Source: Fusobacterium varium
GTDB taxonomy: Bacteria; Fusobacteriota; Fusobacteriia; Fusobacteriales; Fusobacteriaceae
NCBI GenBank assembly: GCA_900637705.1
Contig: LR134390.1
Span: 2,728,001 to 2,792,000 of the forward strand
Length of the DNA: 64,000 bases
Direction: 5' to 3'
Part shown: positions 19,593 to 28,597 of the stretch, piece after piece
Numbering within the stretch: the stretch's first letter is position 1
How the letters are laid out: each line of letters begins with the position of its first letter
The notes under the pieces: model-generated
What the model was told of the DNA's origin: nothing
The model's input: the letters and a program-made list of their open reading frames with translations, nothing else
Database searches by the model: none
Program-made: the position numbers and the translations under genes

Positions 19593-19650
19593 GGAAGTAT
19601 AAAAGAATAAAAACTTTTATACTTCTCTTATTATTAAGAGAAGTTTTTTA
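19593..19650 (+). terminator. Overlapping antiterminator/terminator hairpins
   Basis: GAAGTATAAAAG/CTTTTATACTTC at 19593-19624 overlaps ACTTCTCTTA/TAAGAGAAGT at 19621-19644, which is followed by T6. Same mutually exclusive design as the two receptor leaders. Confidence 0.75.
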
Positions 19651-19680
19651 TTTTGGCTTGCTCTAGTATTAGGGAGGATA

Positions 19681-20100
19681 ATGATGGTCTTAAAAGAATT
19701 AAAAGAAATATTTGAAGAAATGCTTACAAAAGGAGAATGGGAAAATAATGTTCTTCTTAATATGGAACTATCTCAATATTCAAAATATCATATTCCTATT
19801 GAAATTATTATAAGAGGAAAAGACAGCAAAGGAAATAATTTATACATAATGGGAAATAAAAATGAATTTGGATTTCCTAACTTTTTTCCTGAAGAAACTA
19901 TTAAAGTGTATGACCATATACCTACTCTTTTAGAACTATATTATGATCTTTTTATTAATAAAAATTCATCTTTAAAATTAGAAACTCTATTATTCTTATC
20001 TATTGATTACAATAAATATTTTAACTTAGGAAATGCAACTTCTATTGAAAGCATAAAAAAAGTTTTTTCTTTTGATGATACTATTCTAATTTGTAATTAA
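19681..20100 (+). CDS. Hypothetical cytoplasmic protein under a cobalamin riboswitch
   Basis: 139-residue protein that I do not recognise. GGGAGG precedes two adjacent ATG codons (19681 and 19684); either may be used. No signal peptide, membrane segment or cysteine cluster is visible; the only Cys is the penultimate residue. The sequence is mixed alpha/beta with an amphipathic start (LKELKEIFEEMLTK), a central IIIRGKDSKGNNLYIMG and acidic Asp/Glu patches. It is the only gene of its transcription unit, with its own promoter, riboswitch and terminator. A role in cobalamin or cobalt homeostasis is implied by regulation alone; no function is assigned. Confidence 0.75.
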   Translation: MMVLKELKEIFEEMLTKGEWENNVLLNMELSQYSKYHIPIEIIIRGKDSKGNNLYIMGNKNEFGFPNFFPEETIKVYDHIPTLLELYYDLFINKNSSLKLETLLFLSIDYNKYFNLGNATSIESIKKVFSFDDTILICN

Positions 20101-20216
20101 TGCTCTTCATACTATCAACACTTTATTTTTAGATATATTTAATATAATAATATAAAATAATATTCATTTCTAAAGTTATCTTTATACTTATGATGAAAAA
20201 TATTATTAATTTAAAA

Positions 20217-20234
20217 TAGCCCTATTAAGGGCTA
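20217..20234 (+). terminator. Possible weak terminator of the 139-residue ORF
   Basis: TAGCCC/GGGCTA stem with TATTAA loop, followed by CTTTAAGTTT. The T tract is poor, so it may be only a hairpin. Confidence 0.4.
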
Positions 20235-20341
20235 CTTTAAGTTTAAACTACACAGAATTAAATATTATATATTTACCAGAAGAAAAGTCTATCTAAAAAG
20301 AAAATCAACAAAATTCTATATAAGTTCTATTAAATATTTAG

Positions 20342-20393
20342 TTTCCCACCAATAATATCTTAATTGGCGAATAAGAAAATTATTAGTGGGAAA
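20342..20393. repeat. Imperfect inverted repeat
   Basis: TTTCCCACCAATAAT pairs with ATTATTAGTGGGAAA (one mismatch) across a 22-base loop. It is not followed by a T run. It lies 15 bases before the isolated GC-rich stretch and has no gene nearby. Confidence 0.5.
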
Positions 20394-20891
20394 ATTTGGC
20401 ATATATCGCACTACCGGGGGGCAATGCAATTAAGAATCTCTTCTTGATATAATTATATAATATAAATATTTTTTATGCAATAATATATCAAATAAATAAT
20501 TATATAAGTTTTAGACTTTAAAAATTAACTTAATAAATATAATTTTATAAAAATATACAAAAAAATAAGATTTAAAATAAAATAACTAAATGTATTATAT
20601 TTATAAAAGTCACTATATTAGTGTAAAAAATGAAAAAATAGATTTAAAAAAGAAATTTTAAACCTTTAAAACATATATAATAATAAACTATATATATTCT
20701 TGCATTTATTTTATTTATGTTATATACTTATAGTAAGAAAAGAAAAGCCCTAGTAGTAACTACAAATTTTTAATACGAGCAAGGTTTAAAACCTTACTTG
20801 CAAAGATTATAATTGGTATATCTGCCTTAAAATATTGTATCTATCTAAATTAATAAAAGGCAACAATGGAGTTGATTTTTATTATAACCAT

Positions 20892-20923
20892 AAAAAAGAA
20901 CAGCAACGAGGCTGTTCTTTTTT
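20892..20923. terminator. Bidirectional terminator
   Basis: AAAAAAGAACAG and CTGTTCTTTTTT form a 12-bp stem with loop CAACGAGG just past the MATE gene stop. Confidence 0.85.
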
Positions 20924-20946
20924 ATATATTTCTATTTATTATTTTA

Positions 20947-22272
20947 TTAAATTCTATCATCTTCCACAGAATTCTCTTTCACCAATGTTTTTTTCAACTG
21001 AGGAATAAGAAATATTCCTCTACAAAAATAAAATATAATTAATGAAAGCCAAACTCCATTATTTCCAATTTCTGGTATTATAAATTTCCATGAAATTGAA
21101 AAAAATAAAAATGCTAAAAAAGTTGATTGTGCTATTGGTGAAGTTATATTAGAGCCTGTAAAAACACCATAATATGTCAAACCTAAAAATGCTGTTATTG
21201 GGTACAAAGCTATCCAATAAGAATATTTTTCTGATAAGCTTACTATTTTTTCTATATCTGTAAAAATTAAAATTATATTCTTTGATATCAAAATATATAT
21301 AGTAGTTAGTAAAAAAACCAGAATTATCCCCCATTGTAAATTCTTTTTCCATACCTGTATCATCAGGTTATTATCTTTTAATCCCCTTGCTCTTCCTGCA
21401 AAAACACTAGATGTATTTGCTATTCCATCAAAAGCATATGACAGCAATGAAAGTATTTGTAAAAGAATACTATTCACTGCTAATATGTCTGCTCCCAGTC
21501 CAGAACTAGCTGCCATGATCATATTATTGTGCATAAGAAGAAAAAAAGTTCTTATCATTAAATTTTTATTTAACGAAATTATATTTACAAATTCCTCTCT
21601 ATTCAAAATATTTTTTATTTCAATATGTTTAAAATAACCATAGGGTACTATAAAATAAAGTCCCACAATTGTTGAAAAGATTTGAGATATCAATGTAGCA
21701 TAAGCTACTCCTTCCACACCAAAATTCATTATTAAAACAAACACTATATCTAATATTATATTTAAAATATTTCCACCTATTTGCATTATTAACGATCCTT
21801 TTATGTCCCCTTTTCCCATTAACCAACCTAAAACTACATAATTAAAAAGTACAAAAGGTGCTCCATTTATTAATATTTTAAAATAAACATATGATATATC
21901 TTTAATTTCATCTAAAGGAGCTATAAATTTCATGGAAGTATTAAATATAATTTTCTGAAAAATTAAAAAAATTATACTAATAACAATTGCTATAAAAACT
22001 GGTCTTAAAAATATATCTGAATTTTCTTTTAAAGTCTTATATGTAGACTGAGCACTGTATCCTGTACTGCTGACTCTTAAAAATCCAAACATCCAGTACA
22101 AAGTATTAAATATCAATGCTCCTATTGCTATTCCTGATATATAATTTTCATTTGCTAATCTGCCTATTACTGCAATATCGACAGCACCTAATAGAGGCTG
22201 TGTAATTGTAGAAAATATAAAAGGAAACATAAGAGAAAGATACATTTTATCAGTTAATATTTTTGTTTTCAT
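20947..22272 (-). CDS. MATE-family efflux transporter
   Basis: 441-residue polytopic membrane protein with about twelve membrane segments. The two MATE halves are visible (FSTITQPLLGAVDIAVIGRL near the start; an AVNSILLQILSLLSYAFDGIANTSS-type segment at mid-length). Members export cationic drugs or metabolites using Na+ or H+ gradients. Here it is the last gene of a cobalamin-riboswitch operon with a Nik/Opp-type importer (2-base gap to the ATPase). That suggests export of, or tolerance to, a corrinoid- or cobalt-related compound rather than general drug efflux (inference). The terminator at 20892 ends the unit. Confidence 0.88.
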   Translation of the reverse strand: MKTKILTDKMYLSLMFPFIFSTITQPLLGAVDIAVIGRLANENYISGIAIGALIFNTLYWMFGFLRVSSTGYSAQSTYKTLKENSDIFLRPVFIAIVISIIFLIFQKIIFNTSMKFIAPLDEIKDISYVYFKILINGAPFVLFNYVVLGWLMGKGDIKGSLIMQIGGNILNIILDIVFVLIMNFGVEGVAYATLISQIFSTIVGLYFIVPYGYFKHIEIKNILNREEFVNIISLNKNLMIRTFFLLMHNNMIMAASSGLGADILAVNSILLQILSLLSYAFDGIANTSSVFAGRARGLKDNNLMIQVWKKNLQWGIILVFLLTTIYILISKNIILIFTDIEKIVSLSEKYSYWIALYPITAFLGLTYYGVFTGSNITSPIAQSTFLAFLFFSISWKFIIPEIGNNGVWLSLIIFYFCRGIFLIPQLKKTLVKENSVEDDRI

Positions 22273-22274
22273 CT

Positions 22275-23249
22275 TTACTCAACTTCTCCTTCATTTAAAT
22301 GACAAGCTATTTTATGTTCATTATTAATTTCTTTTAATACTGGCTTTTCTTTTTTACATATTTCTATTGCACACTTACATCTATTTACAAAAGGACAACC
22401 TTCTGGAAGATTTACTGGGCTTGGTACTTCTCCTTCCAACAATTCCAAATTATCTTTAGAATTCATGTCAAGAGTAAAGACTGCATTTACTAAAGCTTTT
22501 GTATATGGATGAAGTGCTTCTTTCTTTACTTTTTGCCCTGGTAAAATTTCCATTATATTTCCTAAGTACATTACAACAACTTCATGAGAAAAAGATTGAA
22601 CTAAAGCTAAATCATGGCATACAAAAACTATACTTAAATTTTTTTCTTTTTGGAGTTTTTTTAATAATTTTATAATACTATCCTGTATAGAAACATCTAA
22701 AGCTGAAGTAGCTTCATCACATATTAATATTTTAGGACTTAATGAAAGAGCTCTTGCTATCCCCACCCTTTGAAGTTGTCCTCCACTTACATTATGAGGA
22801 TATGAATACAAATATTCTTTAGAAAGCTCTACCATTTCTAATAATTCTTCTGCTCTCTGTTTTTTATTTTTATTTGACAACAATCCATAATTCATCAGAG
22901 GTTCTGTTATAATATCTATAATCTTCATTTTTGGATTAAACGCTGCCATTGAATCTTGAAAAATCATCTGCATATTTTTTCTATGCTCCCATATTTCTTT
23001 CTTTGAAAAGTGAGCTATATCTCTATTTTCATAAATTATACTGCCTAAACTTACCTCTTCCAATTGCATCAGCATTCTTACAAATGTAGATTTTCCACAA
23101 CCACTTTCTCCTACTATCCCTAGTGTCCTTCCTCTATAAACATTTAAATTTATATCATTACATGCTATTAAAAACTGATTTTTTGCTGTAGTAAATATTT
23201 TAGAAACACCTCTAGTCCTTAAAATTAAATCCGATTCTTTAGACAGCAT
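22275..23249 (-). CDS. Peptide/nickel-type ABC ATPase, second subunit (OppF/NikE-like)
   Basis: 324-residue ATPase. It has Walker A GESGCGKST, the Q-loop in MIFQDSMAAFNP, the signature VSGGQLQRVGIARAL, Walker B ILICDEATSALD and the switch His in VCHDLAL. The C-terminal oligopeptide-transporter extension carries the cysteine cluster CPFVNRCKCAIEICKKEKP, which can hold an Fe-S cluster in relatives. It overlaps the start of the ATPase gene upstream by 11 bases. It works with that ATPase as the heteromeric motor of the importer encoded at 22.3-27.4 kb. Confidence 0.9.
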   Translation of the reverse strand: MLSKESDLILRTRGVSKIFTTAKNQFLIACNDINLNVYRGRTLGIVGESGCGKSTFVRMLMQLEEVSLGSIIYENRDIAHFSKKEIWEHRKNMQMIFQDSMAAFNPKMKIIDIITEPLMNYGLLSNKNKKQRAEELLEMVELSKEYLYSYPHNVSGGQLQRVGIARALSLSPKILICDEATSALDVSIQDSIIKLLKKLQKEKNLSIVFVCHDLALVQSFSHEVVVMYLGNIMEILPGQKVKKEALHPYTKALVNAVFTLDMNSKDNLELLEGEVPSPVNLPEGCPFVNRCKCAIEICKKEKPVLKEINNEHKIACHLNEGEVE

Positions 23250-24024
23250 GTCTTTCCTCCAATCTTGGAACAGAATCCAATAATAATTTTGTATATTCGC
23301 TTTGAGGGAAATTTAGTATTTCTTTAGGGATACCTTCTTCTACTACATCTCCATCTTTCATTACTATAATTCTATCTGACATATAAGCTGCTACTCCTAA
23401 ATTATGAGTTACAATAATGATACTTGTTTCATATACATCTCTTAAATTTATAAGCTCTTGTACAATCTGTGCTTGTGTTGTCACATCTAATGCACTTGTA
23501 GGTTCATCAGCTAATAATATTTTAGGATTAAATGTCATTGCCATAGCAATTCCTATTCTTTGACACATTCCTCCACTTAACTGATGAGGATAACTCATCA
23601 TCACATTTTGAGGATCAGGAAGTTTCATTTTTCTAAGCATTGATTCAGCTTTTCTTCTAGCTTCCTCTTTTGAACAGTTTAGATGATACTGAATATATTC
23701 AATATACTGACTGCCTATTTTTCTAATTGGATTTAGTGTATTTCTACAATCTTGAAAAATCATAGCTATATTTTTCCCTCTATTTTTTTTCAATGTTTCT
23801 CCAGTATATTCAAGTAATTCTTCACCATCTAGTGTAATGCTTCCAGATAATATTTTACTATTATATGATAAAGCACCTATAATACTTTTTATTATAGTAG
23901 TTTTTCCACTCCCACTTTCTCCTACAATTCCTATAATTTCACTTTTTTTTACTGAAAGATTAAAATTTTTTACTACTGGTTTTTTATCTCCATATTGTAC
24001 AGTCAAGTTTCTTACCTTTAGCAT
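23239..24024 (-). CDS. Peptide/nickel-type ABC ATPase, first subunit (OppD/NikD-like)
   Basis: 261-residue ATPase. It has Walker A GESGSGKTT, the Q-loop in IFQDCRNTLNP, the signature LSGGMCQRIGIAMAM, Walker B ILLADEPTSALD and the switch His in VTHNLGV. The C-terminal oligopeptide extension is short, like NikD. GGAGAAAAAT precedes the ATG, 10 bases after the repaired end of the binding-protein gene. Confidence 0.9.
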   Translation of the reverse strand: MLKVRNLTVQYGDKKPVVKNFNLSVKKSEIIGIVGESGSGKTTIIKSIIGALSYNSKILSGSITLDGEELLEYTGETLKKNRGKNIAMIFQDCRNTLNPIRKIGSQYIEYIQYHLNCSKEEARRKAESMLRKMKLPDPQNVMMSYPHQLSGGMCQRIGIAMAMTFNPKILLADEPTSALDVTTQAQIVQELINLRDVYETSIIIVTHNLGVAAYMSDRIIVMKDGDVVEEGIPKEILNFPQSEYTKLLLDSVPRLEERHAV

Positions 24025-24033
24025 ATTTTTCTC

Positions 24034-25589
24034 CTATTTCAGCGCTGTTTTACTTGTTATCCAATAATAATCTGTTGGATATAATACTATATTTTCTACA
24101 TTTTTTGAAGTAATTAAATATGTTGTTTCATATCCAAAGAAAATTGTAGAAATGTCATTCATTATTAATTGTTGAATTTCAATAATAATTTTTTTCTTTC
24201 TTCAGAATCAAATTCAGATGATAGTTTATCTAATAGTTCATCTACCTTAATGTTTTTATATCCTGATTGATTAGATGGAGATTTACTATACCAATTCTCA
24301 CGAAGATAGTTTTCTGGATCTCCAGTATTGGCTACTAATACATTCCAAATCAACATATCAAACTTTCCTGCATCTCTTAAATCTAATAAAGTTTCATAAC
24401 TTACTGTATTTATTTTTACATTAATTCCAACTTCTTTAAGGCTTATCTGAGCAGCTTGAGCATATATTTTTAACTCTTCTCTGCTTGTATAAATAACAAA
24501 ATTAAGTTGAATCTTTTTTCCATCTGGAGTTTCTACATATCCATCTCCATCAATATCTTTATACCCTGCCTCTTTCAATAATTGCTTTGCACTTTCTGGA
24601 TTGTAGCTGTTCTCATCTATCAATTCATCAAATCCAAAATCTAGTGTAGGAGGTATTGGTGCTTTTCCTGGTGTTGCTCCTCCCTCTAACAATACTTTAC
24701 AATATACTTCTCTATTTAAAGCTCTTGATACTGCTTGACGTAAAACTTTATCTCCAAGAACACCTTTTTCATTCATAAAAGCAAAAGTTGTTCTTAGTGA
24801 TTTTAAACTTTGTATTTTATATTTTTCTTGATTCTCAAAATCCTGTAAATTTTCTGTTTTAAGGTTATATGCAACTTGAATTTCCCCTGATTGTAATGCC
24901 ATTGAACGTGTAGCCTGATCATTTATACATTTAAAAGTTACTTTATCAAGAGGAACTTCTCCATTCCAATAATGTTTATTTTTTATAACAATACATACTT
25001 CTGTAGGATTAAATGATTCCACAATATAAGGTCCTGTACAAATTGGTCCTTTCATTGCAAAAGTTGAAGTATCTGCATCTGTATTAACAATTATAAATAA
25101 AGGATCTGCCAAACATTCAGGAAGAATAGTAACAGGCTTATCAGTACTAATTACCAAATACTGTCCATCTACTTTAATGGAACTTGGCATAAAGAATGTT
25201 GAAGCTCTTTTACTTAATTTAAATGTACGTTCAAGAGAACTTTTTACTCTTTCAGGTGTCATTTCTGTTCCATCAGAAAACTTTACTCCTTCTCTTATTT
25301 TAAATTTCCATACTTTTCCACTCTCACTATTTTCCCAGCTTTCTGCCAACAAAGGTGCTTTTTCTCCCTGCTCATTAAATCTTACTAAAGTTTCCCCAAC
25401 TCCATATCTCGAAACCACCCAACTAAAATATTGTTCTGTTGTTTCAAGAGTATCTGCAAAACTTGTTACCCCTACTGTTATTTCTTTTTGAGCTGCTGTT
25501 ATTGATGTTGACATACCAGCAAAAAGAGCCAAAATCATTATCCCTGTTAAAATGATTTTTTTAGCATAATTTTTTTCTTTTACTCTCAT
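24034..25589 (-). CDS. Nik/Opp-type solute-binding protein (frame break at 24189-24195)
   Basis: Family-5 extracellular binding protein, about 517 residues once one A is added to an A7 run. As written, the frame ends at 24165 after LLLKFNN. The other frame supplies IIIEIQQLIMNDISTIFFGYE to a TAG at 24034. The signal peptide covers residues 1-32 (TSITAAQKE). Family landmarks are VGVTSFADTLETTEQYFSW, LAESWENSESGKVWKFKIRE and GVKFSDGTEMTPERVKSSLE. It resembles nickel-type NikA proteins more than peptide binders. Cobalamin-riboswitch control of the operon suggests cobalt or a cobalt complex as cargo (inference). Confidence 0.85.
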
Positions 25590-25612
25590 CTTTTATTCCC
25601 CCTCTATATTTT

Positions 25613-26436
25613 TTAGTTTTCTTTAGGATCTAAAATATCACGAATACTATCCCCCAACATATTAAATATTACTACTACTGTTATTATAGCAATTCCAGGA
25701 TACATTATTAACCATGAAGCTTTTGTTATATAGGTTCTCCCTTCATTCAGCATCAATCCCCATTCTGGAGTTGGAGCCTGTGCTCCAAACCCTAAAAAAG
25801 ACAATGAAGCCAATTCCAACATCATTGTTCCTATATCTGTAGTAGCTGTTACAATCATTGTTGGTATCATATTAGGAATAAGATATCTTCCTATTATTTT
25901 CCTTGTTCTCGCTCCTCCTACAATAGCTGCTTCTATATATGTATTATTTTTAATTTTTAAAACTAGACTCCTTGCCAACCTTGCATATTTTGGCCAACTT
26001 ACCAATGCTATAGCAAGTACTGCATTAGTCATACTTGGTCCTAATAACCCTGCAACTGCTATTGCCAAAACCAATCCTGGAAATGATATCATCATGTCTG
26101 CAAACCTCATAATGACTATATCTATACTTCCTCCAAAATAACCTGCCAGTATTCCAAATCCTGTTCCTGTTAAAAATACAACGGATACTAAAGTAAATGT
26201 CATTATTAATGATGGTCTTGTTCCATAAACTATTCTTGAAAATATATCCCTTCCCAATCTATCTGTTCCCCACATATATTTTTCCCCTGGTGGAATTAGT
26301 GAGTCAGTCATTATTGCATCATAAGGATTTTTAACAGCAATCCATGGAGCAAAAATAGCTATTAATACAACTATTAATGCCAGTATAGAAAAAATACAAA
26401 TTGCTTATTTTTCATTAATTTTTTCACTAAATCCAT
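25613..26436 (-). CDS. ABC permease, NikC/OppC-like (frame break at 26389-26394)
   Basis: Inner-membrane permease of about 274 residues after repair. The intact frame starts at MTDSLIPPGEKYMWGTDRLG, but the family needs an N-terminal membrane segment. That is found just upstream in another frame (ATG 26436: MDLVKKLMKNKQFVF, then SILALIVVLIAIFAPWIAVK). One missing base in an A6/T6 run separates them. Conserved features include GTDRLGRDIFSRIVYG and the coupling motif EAAIVGGARTRKIIGRYLIP. It follows the NikB-like stop by one base. Confidence 0.85.
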
Positions 26437-26437
26437 T

Positions 26438-27378
26438 TTAATGTTTCTCCCCCAATCTAGGATCCAAATATTTGTATGAACTGTCGACTATTAAATTTAT
26501 AATCATATAAAATAATGCTACAAATAAAACATATCCCTGTACTAATGGGTAATCATGACTAGAGATAGCTTTTACAGCCATACTTCCCATTCCAGGCCAG
26601 TTATATACTATTTCTATAACTGCCGTTCCGCTTAATAAACTTCCTAAAGACAATCCCAAAAGAGTTACTAATGGAAGTAATACATTTGGAAGAACATGTT
26701 TTATCATGATTATCCTCTCACTCATTCCTCTTATCCTTGCTCCAATTACATAGTCCTGCCTTAATTCATCTAAAATTGTTGTTCTAACCTGCCTTGTATA
26801 TTTTGCTGACATTGCCAAAGCCAATGTTACTGCTGGAAGAATTAAAGCTTTTAAATTAGCTGTTCCTCCTGCTATTGGTACTAATTTCAATTTTACTCCA
26901 AATATACTTAAAAATATTAATCCTAACCAGAAGCTTGGAACTGATATTCCTATAAAAGTAAAAGCTCTTACAAAATAATCTATTTTTTTATTTCTGTTTA
27001 CTGCAGCTAATACTCCCAAAGGTATTGATATTACAACCATTAAAACTAATGAGGCTATTGCTAGTTTAAGGGTTATAAAAAAATTAGAAACAAGTTTTCC
27101 CCACACTGGCACCTTTAACGAATAAGAGTATCCCATATCTCCCTTACATATTTTAATAACCACTCTCCATATTGAGTTAAAAATGGCTTGTCTAATCCTA
27201 ACTCTATTCTTGTTTGAGTTAAAAGTTCTGGTGTTGGAATATTCCCACATGCTGTTAACATAATTTCTGCTGGATCTCCTGGTGACAAATATATCAATGC
27301 AAATGTTAAAAAACTTATTCCAAATAAAACAATTCCTATTTGAAATATTTTTTCAAATATTTTTTTCAATTCCATCAT
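26438..27378 (-). CDS. ABC permease, NikB/OppB-like (frame break at 27151-27154)
   Basis: Inner-membrane permease of about 313 residues after repair. The start at 27378 (MMELKKIFEK) follows GGGAGAGAT. The N-terminal frame covers LFGISFLTFALIYLSPGDPA and ELGLDKPFLTQYGEWLLK, then runs out of frame at a four-T run. The second frame continues ICKGDMGYSYSLKVPVWGKL through DYVIGARIRGMSERIIMIKH. It is the first gene after the cobalamin riboswitch at 27618. Confidence 0.85.
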
Positions 27379-27441
27379 ATCTCTCCCACTAATTTTTATA
27401 AAATCAAATCGCATTTCTATACTTTATCAATACAGATTTAA

Positions 27442-27525
27442 AATAAAAAAATCAACTCCTTCCAACTAAAATTTTAAAATAGAAATTCCCCTAAATTTTA
27501 AAATTTTAGTCTTAAAGAATTGATT
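27442..27525 (-). terminator. Riboswitch-controlled long terminator hairpin
   Basis: On the minus strand ACTAAAATTTTAAAAT pairs with ATTTTAAAATTTTAGT, extended by ATCAA/TTGAT after a bulged segment. It ends in seven T. It lies between the aptamer and the NikB-like gene. Confidence 0.75.
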
Positions 27526-27617
27526 ATTTTCAATAGGTATAAATATTATTTTTAATAAATATATCATTATTGTATAATAATTCATCACTCTTATCTCCCC
27601 GATAAAAGCTAAAACTA

Positions 27618-27772
27618 AAATTAGATAAGTCTCCTGGCTTGATTTCACTTTACTCCTATCCCTTCCCAGAATTTTCCAGTGGTTTTGATAGTTTCATCCA
27701 TCTTACAGTAGCGGGGGCTGCGTAGGAATTTAACCTACTTCCTCTTTTAAGCTATAAGCACCTAATTTTTAT
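27618..27772 (-). ncRNA. Cobalamin riboswitch (leader of the Nik/Opp-MATE operon)
   Basis: Minus strand reads TTAGGTGCTTATAGCTTAAA, GAGGAAGTAGG, GCAGCCCCCGCTACTGTAA, CCACTGG, CTGGGAAGGG and AAGCCAGGAGACTTATC, the RF00174 core with a variant B12 box (GCCAGGAGAC). It is the most diverged of the six in the window. Confidence 0.92.
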
Positions 27773-27787
27773 ATATTTCTAATAAAA

Positions 27788-27816
27788 ATTAAATCATGTA
27801 TATTATTTTTTGTCAA
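27788..27816 (-). promoter_or_regulatory. Sigma70-type promoter for riboswitch unit (f)
   Basis: TTGACA at 27816-27811, 17 bases, TTTAAT at 27793-27788 on the minus strand, about 15 bases before the aptamer. Confidence 0.6.
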
Positions 27817-27890
27817 TCTTTTACTTTTAAAAAAGTACATATTTCAATTAATTTTTCAACATTTTTCATTTATATTTATTTTAATTATTT

Positions 27891-28373
27891 TCATTTTAAT
27901 TCATTTACTAATTTTTCTAGTATTTTTTTTGTTTCTTCTGAATCTACATCTTGTTTTTTTATTGCTGTTCCATCTAGAATATTTGCATCAGTACATACTT
28001 TTTTCAAATCCTTTACTGTATTAGTAAGTCCTCCTCCTCCATGCATACATATAGGAAGTATTATTTTTTCTTTAAAATCATATTTTTCTAGAAAACTAAA
28101 CACAGGCATTGGTAATGTTCCCCACCAGTTAGGAAATACTAACACTATTTTTTTATATTCTGAAATATTTTCTAATTCTCTTTTCAACTGAGGTCTTTCT
28201 TTTTTTAACTTCTCCATACCTGCTTGAGCCACACATGTAATATATTTATTTGGATATTTTTTTACTGCTTCTATTTGGAATATATCAGCATTTAATTCAT
28301 TTTTTATTCTTTCAGCTATTATTTTTGAAGTTCCACTCCAAGTAAAGTAAACAACTAACATTTTATTTTCCAT
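27891..28373 (-). CDS. Flavodoxin family protein
   Basis: 160-residue FMN-binding flavodoxin-like protein. The start at 28373 (MENKMLVVYFTWSG) follows GGAGGGGATAACC; a longer in-frame start lacks a ribosome site. FMN phosphate-loop residues are TWSGTSK, the 50s-loop region is AGMEKLKKERPQLK, and the NWWGTLPMPV and ICMHGGGGL loops would bracket the isoalloxazine. It is a standalone gene with its own upstream region and no visible partner. It could donate electrons to the NifH-like protein 9 kb away, but nothing in the sequence links them. Confidence 0.85.
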   Translation of the reverse strand: MENKMLVVYFTWSGTSKIIAERIKNELNADIFQIEAVKKYPNKYITCVAQAGMEKLKKERPQLKRELENISEYKKIVLVFPNWWGTLPMPVFSFLEKYDFKEKIILPICMHGGGGLTNTVKDLKKVCTDANILDGTAIKKQDVDSEETKKILEKLVNELK

Positions 28374-28473
28374 GGTTATCCCCTCCATTTCAAAATACAA
28401 AATCAACTAATACACATTCTATCTTAAGCTTATATTATAATATATAAAAAATATTGTCAAATTATATAAAATA

Positions 28474-28527
28474 AAACAGAACTTAAAATAATTATAAGAG
28501 TTTTTCTCTCTATTTTAAGTTCTGTTT
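28474..28527. terminator. Terminator downstream of the HAD-like unit boundary
   Basis: AAACAGAACTTAAAATA and TATTTTAAGTTCTGTTT form a 17-bp stem. It lies between the flavodoxin promoter region and the HAD gene stop and ends minus-strand transcription from the HAD gene. Confidence 0.75.
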
Positions 28528-28597
28528 ATTTCTCATTACATATTTTTATTATTTTTATACTATTGTCATATATTAAACTACTATTTTATTGTTATTC

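Larger units (their letters stand above)
20101..20890. other. 790-bp AT-rich region without a recognisable gene
   Basis: I see no ORF with coding character on either strand. The region holds a small hairpin (20217-20234), a 15-bp inverted repeat (20342-20393), an isolated GC-rich stretch CGCACTACCGGGGGGCAATG at 20408-20427, and the palindrome AAGGTTTAAAACCTT near 20783. It could be a decayed insertion-sequence end or an unrecognised RNA. Confidence 0.5.

Noticed and set aside
27466-27648. Minus-strand 60-codon frame between the Nik/Opp operon and its riboswitch
   Set aside because: It overlaps the cobalamin aptamer and the long terminator hairpin, so its open frame is incidental.
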